DNA from: QNYQ01 sp964542985
Lineage (GTDB): Archaea; Thermoproteota; Thermoprotei_A; Sulfolobales; Pyrodictiaceae
Assembly: GCA_964542985.1 (NCBI GenBank)
Contig: CAZIWH010000049.1
Location: 1 to 12,613, forward strand
Direction of reading: 5' to 3'
Length of the DNA stretch: 12,613 nucleotides
The translations under genes and the position numbers were made by a program. Under the pieces are notes generated by a model that saw only the letters and a list, made by a program, of their open reading frames with translations, was not told where the DNA came from and ran no database searches. This document shows positions 7,334 to 12,613 of the stretch, piece by piece. Numbering within the stretch: position 1 is the first letter of the stretch; each line of letters begins with the position of its first letter.

Positions 7334-7459
7334 GCGGCATCACCGGGCACCGGGAGGAGAGGAAGAAGACAACGCGCCACGCCGTCATCAAAAACGCTGA
7401 GAGAATACAACGCCCCCGCCTCACCCGCAAGTCAGGAGGGCTGCACCCACCTGCAGCCG
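7334..7459 (-). terminator. rps2-MEMO spacer with T5 tract (possible terminator)
   Basis: 126 bases without a gene. On the minus strand GCGTTTTTGATG places five T at 7394-7390, about 65 bases after the rps2 stop, which fits a T-tract archaeal terminator. GTTGTATTC at 7411-7403 is a weak TATA candidate for the MEMO-to-gltX unit. The last part before MEMO is pyrimidine-rich and then carries its GGTGAT Shine-Dalgarno site. Both calls are weak. Confidence 0.3.
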
Positions 7460-8125
7460 CTAATGGTGGCGGCGCCTCGCCCTATACTCGAAGGCCTCCG
7501 GAGGCTCGGGGAGATCCTGGTCGGGGCCAAGCTTGCCCTGGAGGCGTAGTATCTCCCTGGTCAGTATCCAGTAGGCGAGGGCGAGGCTCCTCCTACCCTT
7601 GTTGTTGACGGGTATCACTAGGTCTATGTTCTCTATCCTGTTGTCGGTGTCGGCGAGCGCTACGACGGGTATGCCCATCCTGCTAGCCTCATCTATGGCC
7701 TGGCTGTCAGCCCTGGGGTCGGTTACGACTACCACATCGGGCTCTATGTACCACTCGAGGCTAGGGTTGGTGAAGGTTCCGGGGAGTATCCTGCCGGTAA
7801 GCGCCTTGCAGCCGAGGTAGGTGCAGAACTTCTGCACAGGCTTCTGGCCGTACTGCCTCACCGCCACAGCGGCTATCTTAGAGGGCTCGAACCTGGAGAG
7901 GAACTTCGCCGCTATCCTGAGCCTCTCATCAGTCTTCCTGATGTCGAGTATGTAGAGCCCGTCGGGCCTAACACGGTAGACGAAGCGTCTCATGAATGCT
8001 GTGCAGATGTGCGTGCCTATGTGCATGCCGGCGGAGAGGTACTTCTCCAGGGGAACCAGCAGCTCAACCTCCTTGCCGCCTATCTCGACGCGCTGCCTGC
8101 CGTACTGGCTCTCGCTCACCGCCAA
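7460..8125 (-). CDS. rps2: Ribosomal protein S2 (uS2)
   Basis: Small-subunit protein of 221 residues. The archaeal S2 fold is clear from LVPLEKYLSAGMHIGT at 23-38, the FVYRVRPDGLYILDIRKTDERL segment at 48-69, the GRILPGTFTNP loop, the VVVTDPRADSQAIDEASRMGIP stretch, and ALADTDNRIENIDLVIPVNNKGRRS near the C-terminus. The start is TTG at 8125 or GTG at 8119; neither has a strong Shine-Dalgarno site. A TATA-like CCTTAAAAC lies about 40-50 bases upstream, so the leader would be only 20-25 bases. In methanogens rpoK and eno stand between rpoN and rps2; here the gap is 66 bases and holds neither. Confidence 0.97.
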   Translation of the reverse strand: MAVSESQYGRQRVEIGGKEVELLVPLEKYLSAGMHIGTHICTAFMRRFVYRVRPDGLYILDIRKTDERLRIAAKFLSRFEPSKIAAVAVRQYGQKPVQKFCTYLGCKALTGRILPGTFTNPSLEWYIEPDVVVVTDPRADSQAIDEASRMGIPVVALADTDNRIENIDLVIPVNNKGRRSLALAYWILTREILRLQGKLGPDQDLPEPPEAFEYRARRRHH

Positions 8126-8165
8126 CCAACCCCCATGCGGAGCCTAGGCCACCGTCTACAGCCCG

Positions 8166-8174
8166 GTTTTAAGG
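8166..8174 (-). promoter_or_regulatory. Candidate TATA box of rps2
   Basis: CCTTAAAAC on the minus strand, followed by CGGG, in the short rpoN-rps2 gap. It sits about 45 bases before the rps2 start, the distance expected for an archaeal promoter with a short leader. Confidence 0.45.
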
Positions 8175-8191
8175 CTACATGGTGCACCGCG

Positions 8192-8392
8192 CTACAGGAT
8201 GCGGCGGAAGTACCTAACCTCGTAGATGGCGGGTACGTGGGCAAGCAATGTCTTCCGACAACAGTACCTCTTCACGCCGAGGTCGTCGAGAACCTTCTCC
8301 GGGTCCTCGCCGGCCTCAACCCTCTTCCTGAACTCCTCCCAGTATTGGGCAAGAGGCGCACCACAAGTCATACAGCGGATCGGGATTATCAC
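8192..8392 (-). CDS. rpoN: RNA polymerase subunit Rpo10 (RpoN)
   Basis: 66-residue homologue of eukaryotic RPB10, part of the Rpo3-Rpo11-Rpo10-Rpo12 assembly platform of archaeal RNA polymerase. The family signature is intact: MIIPIRCMTCG at the N-terminus and RYCCRK at 42-47, giving the four zinc ligands Cys7, Cys10, Cys44 and Cys45. Length is typical. The GTG start has GGGGTGAC 5 bases upstream. It is the last polymerase gene in the window; Rpo6 (RpoK), often next to it in other archaea, is not here. Confidence 0.97.
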   Translation of the reverse strand: MIIPIRCMTCGAPLAQYWEEFRKRVEAGEDPEKVLDDLGVKRYCCRKTLLAHVPAIYEVRYFRRIL

Positions 8393-8512
8393 TACACGTC
8401 ACCCCAGAGCCCTCGGCTAGCGAGAGGGGGAAGATAAGGCTGGGCTGGGCCCCCGGTGCCGAGGAGAGGGTCCGAAGGGCAGAGAAGACCCCGGCCTTGG
8501 AAGACGAAAGAG
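8393..8512 (-). promoter_or_regulatory. rps9-rpoN spacer with weak promoter candidate
   Basis: 120 bases with no convincing gene. On the minus strand it is pyrimidine-rich just after the rps9 stop (CTCTTTCGTCTTCC). A weak stem, GGGTC at 8468-8472 with GACCC at 8487-8491, has a 14-base loop. CCTTATC at 8439-8433, about 45 bases before the rpoN GTG, resembles the CCTTATAG box of rps13 and may be a promoter. The rpoN Shine-Dalgarno site is at the left end. All weak. Confidence 0.25.
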
Positions 8513-8986
8513 CTAGCGGTAGCTCTTCTGCCAGCGCCTCCTGGCACTCCTCCTCATAGGCTTCTCGGGCTCTGTCTGCCTCGGGTCGCCAGCGAGCATG
8601 CTGCGGTCGTACTCCTCGTAGATGCGGCGTAGCTCCTCGCTGCCGGTGTAGGCTACGAGGCCCCTAGCTATCGCCATCCTCACGGCATCCGCCTGGCTCA
8701 TGTAGCCGCCGCCACGCACCGTGACCCTTATGTCAACACTGCCGGCTATGTCCTTGCCCGCTATCAGCAGGGGCTCCATCATCTTCAGCCTAGCCATCTC
8801 TATGGGCCACAGCTCCACGGGGACACCATTGACCCAGACCCTACCCTTCCCCGGCTTGATCACCGCACGGGCTATGCTAGTCTTCCTCTTGCCACTCGAA
8901 ACGACTATCCTTACCGGCGCTTCGGCCTGCACATAGGCCCCGAGAACCCGGGGCCCACCCGCCTGCTCCTGCTGCTGAGCACTCAA
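8513..8986 (-). CDS. rps9: Ribosomal protein S9 (uS9)
   Basis: 157-residue small-subunit protein whose C-terminal tail reaches the P-site tRNA. Seen are SGKRKTSIARAVIKPGKGRVWVNG from residue 31, the GGGYMSQADAVRMAIARGL signature in the middle, and the basic end with the invariant final SYR (RRRWQKSYR). An extra N-terminal segment of about 25 residues, rich in Gln, precedes the core. The TTG start overlaps the rpl13 stop as TTGA and has GGGGTGAG 9 bases upstream, so the extension is probably translated, with termination-reinitiation coupling to rpl13. Confidence 0.97.
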   Translation of the reverse strand: MSAQQQEQAGGPRVLGAYVQAEAPVRIVVSSGKRKTSIARAVIKPGKGRVWVNGVPVELWPIEMARLKMMEPLLIAGKDIAGSVDIRVTVRGGGYMSQADAVRMAIARGLVAYTGSEELRRIYEEYDRSMLAGDPRQTEPEKPMRRSARRRWQKSYR

Positions 8987-9465
8987 GGCTTAGGCCTCAC
9001 CCCTTTCCATCCCAGCCGGAGCGCGACCTCGCCTACGCGTATAAACTTGTGACCCAACCTTGATGCATCGGCGAACTGGAACCTGGTGAACTTCCTGCCC
9101 TGCAGCTCCGGGGGTACGCCTATGTAGACGCGGAGCCTCCTCGCCGCTTCGCGGCCCTTCTGCTTGCTCCTCGGCAGCATGCCTAGCACAGCCTTCTTGA
9201 CGATCGCTATCGGGCTCCTGGGGCGGTGGGGCGCCCACTTGTAGGGGTTCACGTGGACGTAGAGCTGCAGCCATATCTGATAGCCCTTTATGACGCGGAG
9301 CGGATCCCCGCTTATCACGGCCTTCTCGGCGTTCACTATGTATACTCTGTAGCCCTCAAGCAGCTTCTTAGCAACCTCAGCCGCCATCCTGCCCAGTATC
9401 TGGTCCGTCGCATCCACGTAGAGCACACGCTCCGGAGGCTTAGGCGCCGCAACCTTCACGGCCAA
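8983..9465 (-). CDS. rpl13: Ribosomal protein L13 (uL13)
   Basis: 160-residue large-subunit protein. The family is clear from YVDATDQILGRMAAEVAKKLLEG at 16-38, VYIVNAEKAVISGDP, and RPRSPIAIVKKAVLGMLPRSKQKGREA in the middle, followed by LRVYIGVPPELQGRKF. The TTG start is supported by GGGGTG 8 bases upstream; GTG two codons later is possible. It starts 37 bases after rpl18e and ends in a 4-base TTGA overlap with rps9. Confidence 0.97.
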   Translation of the reverse strand: MAVKVAAPKPPERVLYVDATDQILGRMAAEVAKKLLEGYRVYIVNAEKAVISGDPLRVIKGYQIWLQLYVHVNPYKWAPHRPRSPIAIVKKAVLGMLPRSKQKGREAARRLRVYIGVPPELQGRKFTRFQFADASRLGHKFIRVGEVALRLGWKGVRPKP

Positions 9466-9502
9466 GGCGGCTGCACCCCGCGCGCACCAGGCAGTAATAG
9501 GG

Positions 9503-9874
9503 CTATATTATTATGCGGACACCGCTGCCCCGAGGGTTCTCCTCCAGGAGCTTGAGTATGTGGATCACGCGGCCACCCGCCTTCCTTATCTTCTCGACAG
9601 CCTGCTCGCTGAAACCTAGCGCAGCCACCGTCACCGGGTGGTCTATGTTGCCGGCGCCGAGCACCTTGCCCGGAACTACGACGGTCTCCCCGGGCTTGGT
9701 GTACCTGTTTATCTTGCTCAGGTTGACCTCGTAGCGGAGCCTTCTGGGCCTCTCCAGCAGCTCCGCCACATAGTCCCATATGGCGGCATCGTGTCTGTTA
9801 GCCGCCTTCCTCAGCTCCCTGATAGTCTTCCTCACGAGTATGTTCGTCGATATAACCCGCTTCGTCGTCTGCAC
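9503..9874 (-). CDS. rpl18e: Ribosomal protein L18e (eL18)
   Basis: 123-residue large-subunit protein of the archaeal/eukaryotic L18e family (L15-like fold). Typical features are STNILVRKTIRELRKAANRHDAAIWDYVAELLERPRR in the first half, VNLSKINRYTKPGETVVVPGKVLGAG in the middle, and the closing GVRIII strand. Length matches crenarchaeal relatives. The GTG start has GGGGTG 7 bases upstream. It lies 14 bases after rpoD, in the canonical rpoD-rpl18e-rpl13-rps9 order. Confidence 0.97.
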   Translation of the reverse strand: MQTTKRVISTNILVRKTIRELRKAANRHDAAIWDYVAELLERPRRLRYEVNLSKINRYTKPGETVVVPGKVLGAGNIDHPVTVAALGFSEQAVEKIRKAGGRVIHILKLLEENPRGSGVRIII

Positions 9875-9888
9875 GGAGCAGCACCCCG

Positions 9889-10746
9889 CTAACCACTAGC
9901 CTCCTGCCCCGTCTCCCGGCGGAGCTGCTGCAGCTCAGCCAGGAGGTTTTCAGCCTTCCTAGCCACCGCGCGCACAGCCTCAAGCACTATCCTGCGCGCC
10001 GGCAGCGCGCCGGTGCCCTCCACCTTGAAGATGAGCCTCGAGGGATCGTACTCCAGCTTGAAGCCCTCGCTGCACTTCCTCCTATAGCACCAGTAGAGAG
10101 CAGAAGTATTCATATCCTCCAGCAGCTCGAGCCTCCCCCTAGCCATGTCCTTCATGCGCTCCGCCAGCCACGGGTAAGCCTGCTCTATGCAAGACATGCA
10201 CTCATTGCTCATCTTCTCCACGTCGAACTCCACCACGGGCAAGTAGCGGTGAGCCGCAATGCTCACCGGCATCCACTTCGCATGCTCACTCCCATACCCC
10301 AGGCGCGCGTAAGCCTGGAGGCGGAGCTTCTGCTCCGGAACCATTATCACTATAGGCATGTTCGGGTAAACCGGCCGCACATCAGGATCCTGGGGCTCTA
10401 GGTCACCGGAGTAGATGACCCTCTCCTCGCCCTGGCTCGTCTCAACCTCGAGGCGCAGAACCGCGTAGCACCTGGGGTCGCCTAGCTCAACGTCCCTACA
10501 CTCCTCCGGCTTCCCATACTTCTCCAGGGCCTCCTCCGATGTCAGAGGCACCATTGCCAGCCTATGAGCTATTATCTCGTCGTAGAGGACAGTGTTGTTC
10601 TCAAACACCTCCACGTAGTCGACAGCCATAACCGGGACGCCGATGTAGCACATCCTCCTCACAGCATTCACGAGGGGCAGCGGGTAGCCCTCAATAAGCA
10701 CGCGGAACCGGTCACGCTCCTCCTCCAGCACACAGACCCTCGCCAA
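9889..10746 (-). CDS. rpoD: RNA polymerase subunit Rpo3 (RpoD)
   Basis: 285-residue homologue of RPB3 and the bacterial alpha N-terminal domain; it dimerises with Rpo11 to begin RNA polymerase assembly. Key segments: EGYPLPLVNAVRRMCYIGVPVMAVDYVEVFENNTVLYDEIIAHRLAMVPL in the first 70 residues, ARLGYGSEHAKWMPV at 147-161, and the C-terminal dimerisation helix. The lineage-specific insertion domain that holds Fe-S clusters in many archaea has here only Cys183, Cys186, Cys220 and Cys225, in CxxC and CxxxxC pairs 33 residues apart, not a ferredoxin CxxCxxC run. Cys83 and Cys93 lie in an earlier loop. The TTG start follows GGGGGG at fair spacing; a clear TATA box precedes it, so it can start its own transcript. 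Confidence 0.96.
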   Translation of the reverse strand: MARVCVLEEERDRFRVLIEGYPLPLVNAVRRMCYIGVPVMAVDYVEVFENNTVLYDEIIAHRLAMVPLTSEEALEKYGKPEECRDVELGDPRCYAVLRLEVETSQGEERVIYSGDLEPQDPDVRPVYPNMPIVIMVPEQKLRLQAYARLGYGSEHAKWMPVSIAAHRYLPVVEFDVEKMSNECMSCIEQAYPWLAERMKDMARGRLELLEDMNTSALYWCYRRKCSEGFKLEYDPSRLIFKVEGTGALPARRIVLEAVRAVARKAENLLAELQQLRRETGQEASG

Positions 10747-10792
10747 TCCAGGAACCCCCCAGGGGAGACAGCGCAGCCCATGCAGAGGCCAC

Positions 10793-10800
10793 TATTATAC
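10793..10800 (-). promoter_or_regulatory. TATA box of the rpoD unit
   Basis: GTATAATA on the minus strand, the best TATA match in the window, in GC-rich surroundings. It lies about 50 bases before the rpoD TTG, giving a leader near 25 bases. The rest of the 130-base rps11-rpoD spacer has no gene. Confidence 0.6.
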
Positions 10801-10824
10801 TGCAGCCAGGAGCCCCGTGGAGAG

Positions 10825-10861
10825 AAAAGATGGAGCCGGAGCCGAGCAGCGGCAGCCAAAA
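10825..10861 (-). terminator. Possible T-tract terminator after rps11
   Basis: Two TTTT runs on the minus strand, at 10861-10858 and 10828-10825 (the latter in CATCTTTTCTCTCC), follow the rps11 stop by about 15-50 bases and precede the rpoD TATA box. Short T-tracts can end archaeal transcripts, but these are modest. Confidence 0.3.
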
Positions 10862-10876
10862 CACGCTCGAGGAGGC

Positions 10877-11278
10877 TTAGACGCGGCGGCCGCGGCGGCC
10901 ACCGGGCCTCCTCGTGGTATCATGGGGCAGCGGGGTCACGTCCTCTATCCTGCCGATTATGAAGCCCGCCCTGGCCAGGGCCCTTATCGCCGCCTGCGCG
11001 CCGGGGCCAGGGGTCTTGGGGCCATGGCCGCCCGGCGCTCTCACCTTGATGTGGAGAGCCATTATGCCCCTCTCCATGGCCTGCTGTGCCGCCCTGCTCG
11101 CGGCGAGCATCGCGGCGTAGGGGCTCGGCTTCTCACGGTCAGCCTTCACCACCATGCCGCCGCTGGTCCTCGCCACGGTCTCGGCACCGGTTAGGTCAGT
11201 GATGTGGATTATCGTGTTGTTGTAGCTCGAGTATATGTGGGCGACACCCCACTTTATCTCACGCGCGTGGAACGCCAC
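10877..11278 (-). CDS. rps11: Ribosomal protein S11 (uS11)
   Basis: 133-residue protein of the small-subunit platform. Typical archaeal S11: WGVAHIYSSYNNTIIHITDLTGAETVARTSGGMVVKADR across residues 10-48, the KVRAPGGHGPKTPGPGAQAAIRAL loop and helix at 78-101, and the invariant tail IEDVTPLPHDTTRRPGGRRGRRV. The GTG start carries the strongest Shine-Dalgarno site here, GGAGGGTGATG, complementary to the archaeal 16S 3' end. It starts 23 bases after rps4. Confidence 0.98.
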   Translation of the reverse strand: MAFHAREIKWGVAHIYSSYNNTIIHITDLTGAETVARTSGGMVVKADREKPSPYAAMLAASRAAQQAMERGIMALHIKVRAPGGHGPKTPGPGAQAAIRALARAGFIIGRIEDVTPLPHDTTRRPGGRRGRRV

Positions 11279-11301
11279 GGCTCATCACCCTCCAGGGAGG
11301 G

Positions 11302-11826
11302 CTAGACTATCTCCTCCTGGGCTTGCTGCTCCTCAGCCTTCCTCACGTAGGGACTCGTGGGAGCATAGTCTACGAGATCCTCCTCGTCCCTCTTCACAAG
11401 GTAGCCGGGACTGCGTATCCTCCTGCCGCCTATCGCTATATGACCATGGACTATGAGCTGTCTCGCGTGGTGGATACTCTGCGCCAGCCCCTTCCTGTAG
11501 ACTATCGTCTGGAGCCTCCTCTCCAGGAAGTGCTCAGCGTTGAGGCCGAGCACGTCGTCCAGGGTAGCGTTCTCGGGGAGCACGCCGAGCTGGAAGAGGC
11601 GCTGCAGGAGAGCCTTCTCCTCCTTCTCGCGGACAGCAGGAGGCAGGGCCAGCAGGCCACGAGCACGATGCCTGAAGTACCTCGCCAGCGTCTCCAGCCT
11701 CCACAGCTCCCTCTTGTTACGTAGCCCATACTTACCCATGAGCTCTATCTCGCGGACCAGCCTCTCCTTTATCCAGGGATGCTTGGGGCCCTGCCACTTC
11801 TTACGAGGCTTCTTCGGGTCGCCCAT
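11302..11826 (-). CDS. rps4: Ribosomal protein S4 (uS4)
   Basis: 174-residue small-subunit protein needed early in assembly. The N-terminal region GDPKKPRKKWQGPKHPW and GKYGLRNKRELWR is archaeal-type, and an S4 RNA-binding domain runs from about 101 to 150 (ERRLQTIVYRKGLAQSIHHARQLI, then HGHIAIGGRRIRSPGYLV). The C-terminus ends in a Glu/Gln-rich tail. The ATG start has GGGGTGAC 5 bases upstream and follows rps13 after 38 bases, as in the standard archaeal S13-S4-S11 order. Confidence 0.97.
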   Translation of the reverse strand: MGDPKKPRKKWQGPKHPWIKERLVREIELMGKYGLRNKRELWRLETLARYFRHRARGLLALPPAVREKEEKALLQRLFQLGVLPENATLDDVLGLNAEHFLERRLQTIVYRKGLAQSIHHARQLIVHGHIAIGGRRIRSPGYLVKRDEEDLVDYAPTSPYVRKAEEQQAQEEIV

Positions 11827-11864
11827 CAGCAGTCACCCCGCGCGCGCTAAGGCTCCTAGGGTTA

Positions 11865-12326
11865 TTACTTCCTCCTCTTCACACCGACAGTCATACCAAT
11901 GCGGCCAGTGGTTGCGGTTCTCTGACCACGTACCTTGAGGCCGAGGGCATGCCTGATGCCCCTCCAGCTCCGTATCTTCTTCTCGCGCTCAATGTCCCTC
12001 TTCACATAATAGATCAGGTCAGCGCCAATCAAGTGAAGGTCGCGGCCAGTCTCATAGTCCTTTCTCCTGTTAAGCATCCAGGCCGGTATCCCCACCGACA
12101 AGGGGTCGCGGATGGCACTTTCTATCTTCTCCACCTCGGCGTCGGTGAGGAAGCCGACCCTCTTCTCCGGGTCAATGCCGATAAGCCTGCAGAGGGCGAG
12201 AGCAAAGTTATAACCAACACCCTTTATGAGAGAGAGACCATGCACTAGCTTCATGTCGCCGGGAATATCCACGCCAGCTATTCTCACGATATACCTATAC
12301 TGCTCCGCCAGGCCACACCACCCCAT
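11865..12326 (-). CDS. rps13: Ribosomal protein S13 (uS13)
   Basis: 153-residue protein of the small-subunit head that contacts the B1 bridge and P-site tRNA. Seen are YRYIVRIAGVDIPG at 10-23, the helix-two-turn-helix region LSLIKGVGYNFALALC at 31-46, SWRGIRHALGLKVRGQRT at 120-137 with the family signature, and the basic KRRK end. The ATG at 12326 has no good Shine-Dalgarno site upstream, unlike most genes here, but it is the only usual start codon placing the family N-terminus. It heads the ribosomal run; a TATA box lies about 55 bases upstream. Confidence 0.96.
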   Translation of the reverse strand: MGWCGLAEQYRYIVRIAGVDIPGDMKLVHGLSLIKGVGYNFALALCRLIGIDPEKRVGFLTDAEVEKIESAIRDPLSVGIPAWMLNRRKDYETGRDLHLIGADLIYYVKRDIEREKKIRSWRGIRHALGLKVRGQRTATTGRIGMTVGVKRRK

Positions 12327-12377
12327 CAGCAGCCGCTACCACAACCCCAGACACAGCAGCCGCCCCCGCCACCCCAG

Positions 12378-12385
12378 CTATAAGG
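12378..12385 (-). promoter_or_regulatory. TATA box of rps13
   Basis: CCTTATAG on the minus strand, preceded by purine-rich GGAACG as a possible TFB-recognition element. The predicted transcription start is near 12353, leaving a leader of about 27 bases before rps13. Confidence 0.5.
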
Positions 12386-12405
12386 CGTTCCCCAGGAGCC
12401 CTAGG

Positions 12406-12477
12406 AGCCTCAGCCGCCACGGTACACGCTCACCGCCCACAAGGGGGGCTCGCCTGGGCAAGTCCACATCACAGGCC
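12406..12477 (-). ncRNA. Candidate box C/D guide RNA
   Basis: On the minus strand: box C-like GTGATGT (12472-12466; consensus RTGATGA, last base differs), a 12-base guide GGACTTGCCCAG (12465-12454), a degenerate D' GCGA (12453-12450), a spacer with a small GCCC/GGGC hairpin, a C'-like GTGAGCG, a 13-base second guide, and a perfect D box CTGA (12413-12410). Size and order fit archaeal guide RNAs. The first guide is complementary over about 11 bases to CTGGGCAAGTC, which I recall as conserved archaeal 16S rRNA just before the 515 region. Imperfect C, D' and C' boxes keep this tentative. It would follow tRNA-Phe by about 90 bases. Confidence 0.33.
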
Positions 12478-12569
12478 ACGGGCAAACAGTCCGAGGAGAA
12501 GCAGGAGGCGAAGGAGAATAGGGAAGAGGGACACGCCCGAGGAGACCCCTCTCCCTGAACCGGGCGGCC

Positions 12570-12613
12570 TGGTGCCGCCGCGGGGATTCGAACCCCGGAC
12601 CGCCCGGTCTTCA
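12570..12613 (-). tRNA. tRNA-Phe (GAA), 3' part
   Basis: The window edge cuts the gene just at U33; bases 33 to the 3' end are visible. Read on the minus strand: T, anticodon GAA, G37, A38, then CCGGG (3' anticodon stem), a 5-base variable loop, the T arm CGGGG-TTCGAAT-CCCCG, the acceptor strand CGGCGGC, discriminator A73 and an encoded CCA. Anticodon GAA, G37, A73 and the acceptor implied (GCCGCCG) match archaeal tRNA-Phe. No intron sits at the usual 37/38 position. The D arm and 5' acceptor are outside the window. Confidence 0.93.

Larger units (their letters stand above)
12327..12569. other. Spacer between tRNA-Phe and rps13
   Basis: 243 bases. It holds the rps13 TATA box and the possible guide RNA listed separately. 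Between the tRNA and that candidate the minus strand is pyrimidine-rich (around 12490-12560, for example CTCTTCCCTATTCTCC) with no clear hairpin terminator. No coding sequence is supported on either strand; a plus-strand open frame across it is composition-driven. Confidence 0.6.

Noticed and set aside
7385..7394. TTGATGA in the rps2-MEMO spacer as a box C
   Set aside because: First base is off consensus and no CTGA follows within guide-RNA length; better read as part of a T-tract.
7058..7549. Plus-strand open frame (163 codons) across the rps2-MEMO spacer
   Set aside because: Overlaps two real genes on the other strand, has no Shine-Dalgarno site or recognisable motif.
11279..11290. GTGATGA before rps11, a perfect box C sequence
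   Set aside because: It is the Shine-Dalgarno region of rps11 (GGAGGGTGATG) and no D box lies at the right distance. Similar GTGATG strings before idsA and MEMO are explained the same way.
1..12613. Mobile elements, CRISPR arrays, toxin-antitoxin or defence genes
   Set aside because: No direct repeat array, transposase, integrase or terminal repeats seen; the region is a conserved housekeeping cluster with uniform composition.

Overview
The window is a GC-rich stretch of a hyperthermophilic crenarchaeon, most likely Desulfurococcales and perhaps Pyrodictiaceae. That placement rests on the type of the ribosomal and RNA polymerase proteins, the archaeal-type GluRS, IPK and type 2 IPP isomerase, the GGTGA-type Shine-Dalgarno sites, TATA-box promoters, a tRNA gene with encoded CCA, and the very frequent GTG and TTG start codons. 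The family-level placement is inference. Every gene I accept lies on the minus strand, so transcription runs from the right end of the window to the left.

Layout in the direction of transcription: the 3' half of tRNA-Phe(GAA) (12613-12570); a 243-base spacer with a possible C/D-box guide RNA and the rps13 promoter; rps13, rps4, rps11; a spacer with a strong TATA box; rpoD (Rpo3), rpl18e, rpl13, rps9; a spacer; rpoN (Rpo10); a promoter-bearing gap; rps2; a 126-base spacer; then a tight metabolic run of a MEMO1-family protein, a mevalonate-kinase-like protein, isopentenyl phosphate kinase, type 2 IPP isomerase, geranylgeranyl diphosphate synthase, a small unknown protein with a lipoyl-like fold signature, and glutamyl-tRNA synthetase. 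The 5' part of rpl7ae closes the window at its left edge.

In function the right half is translation and transcription machinery. The left half makes the C5 unit IPP from isopentenyl phosphate (IPK), isomerises it (Fni) and condenses it to the C20 chain of archaeal membrane lipids (GGPP synthase). The same long order, S13 through S2, MEMO, mevalonate kinase, IPK, Fni, prenyl synthase, GltX, is known from methanogens (recalled, not searched). That makes it possible to say which gene sits in which slot.

The most unusual item is the occupant of the mevalonate kinase slot (5619-6467). It aligns without gaps to the kinase family around all three nucleotide-binding motifs, yet each motif is replaced. 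It looks like a pseudokinase kept in the isoprenoid operon. The MEMO protein before it has also lost residues conserved in its family, while IPK, Fni and GGPP synthase keep theirs. Other points worth checking are the candidate C/D guide RNA, the lipoyl-like orphan protein, the unusual cysteine pattern of Rpo3, and a palindrome in the rpl7ae promoter.
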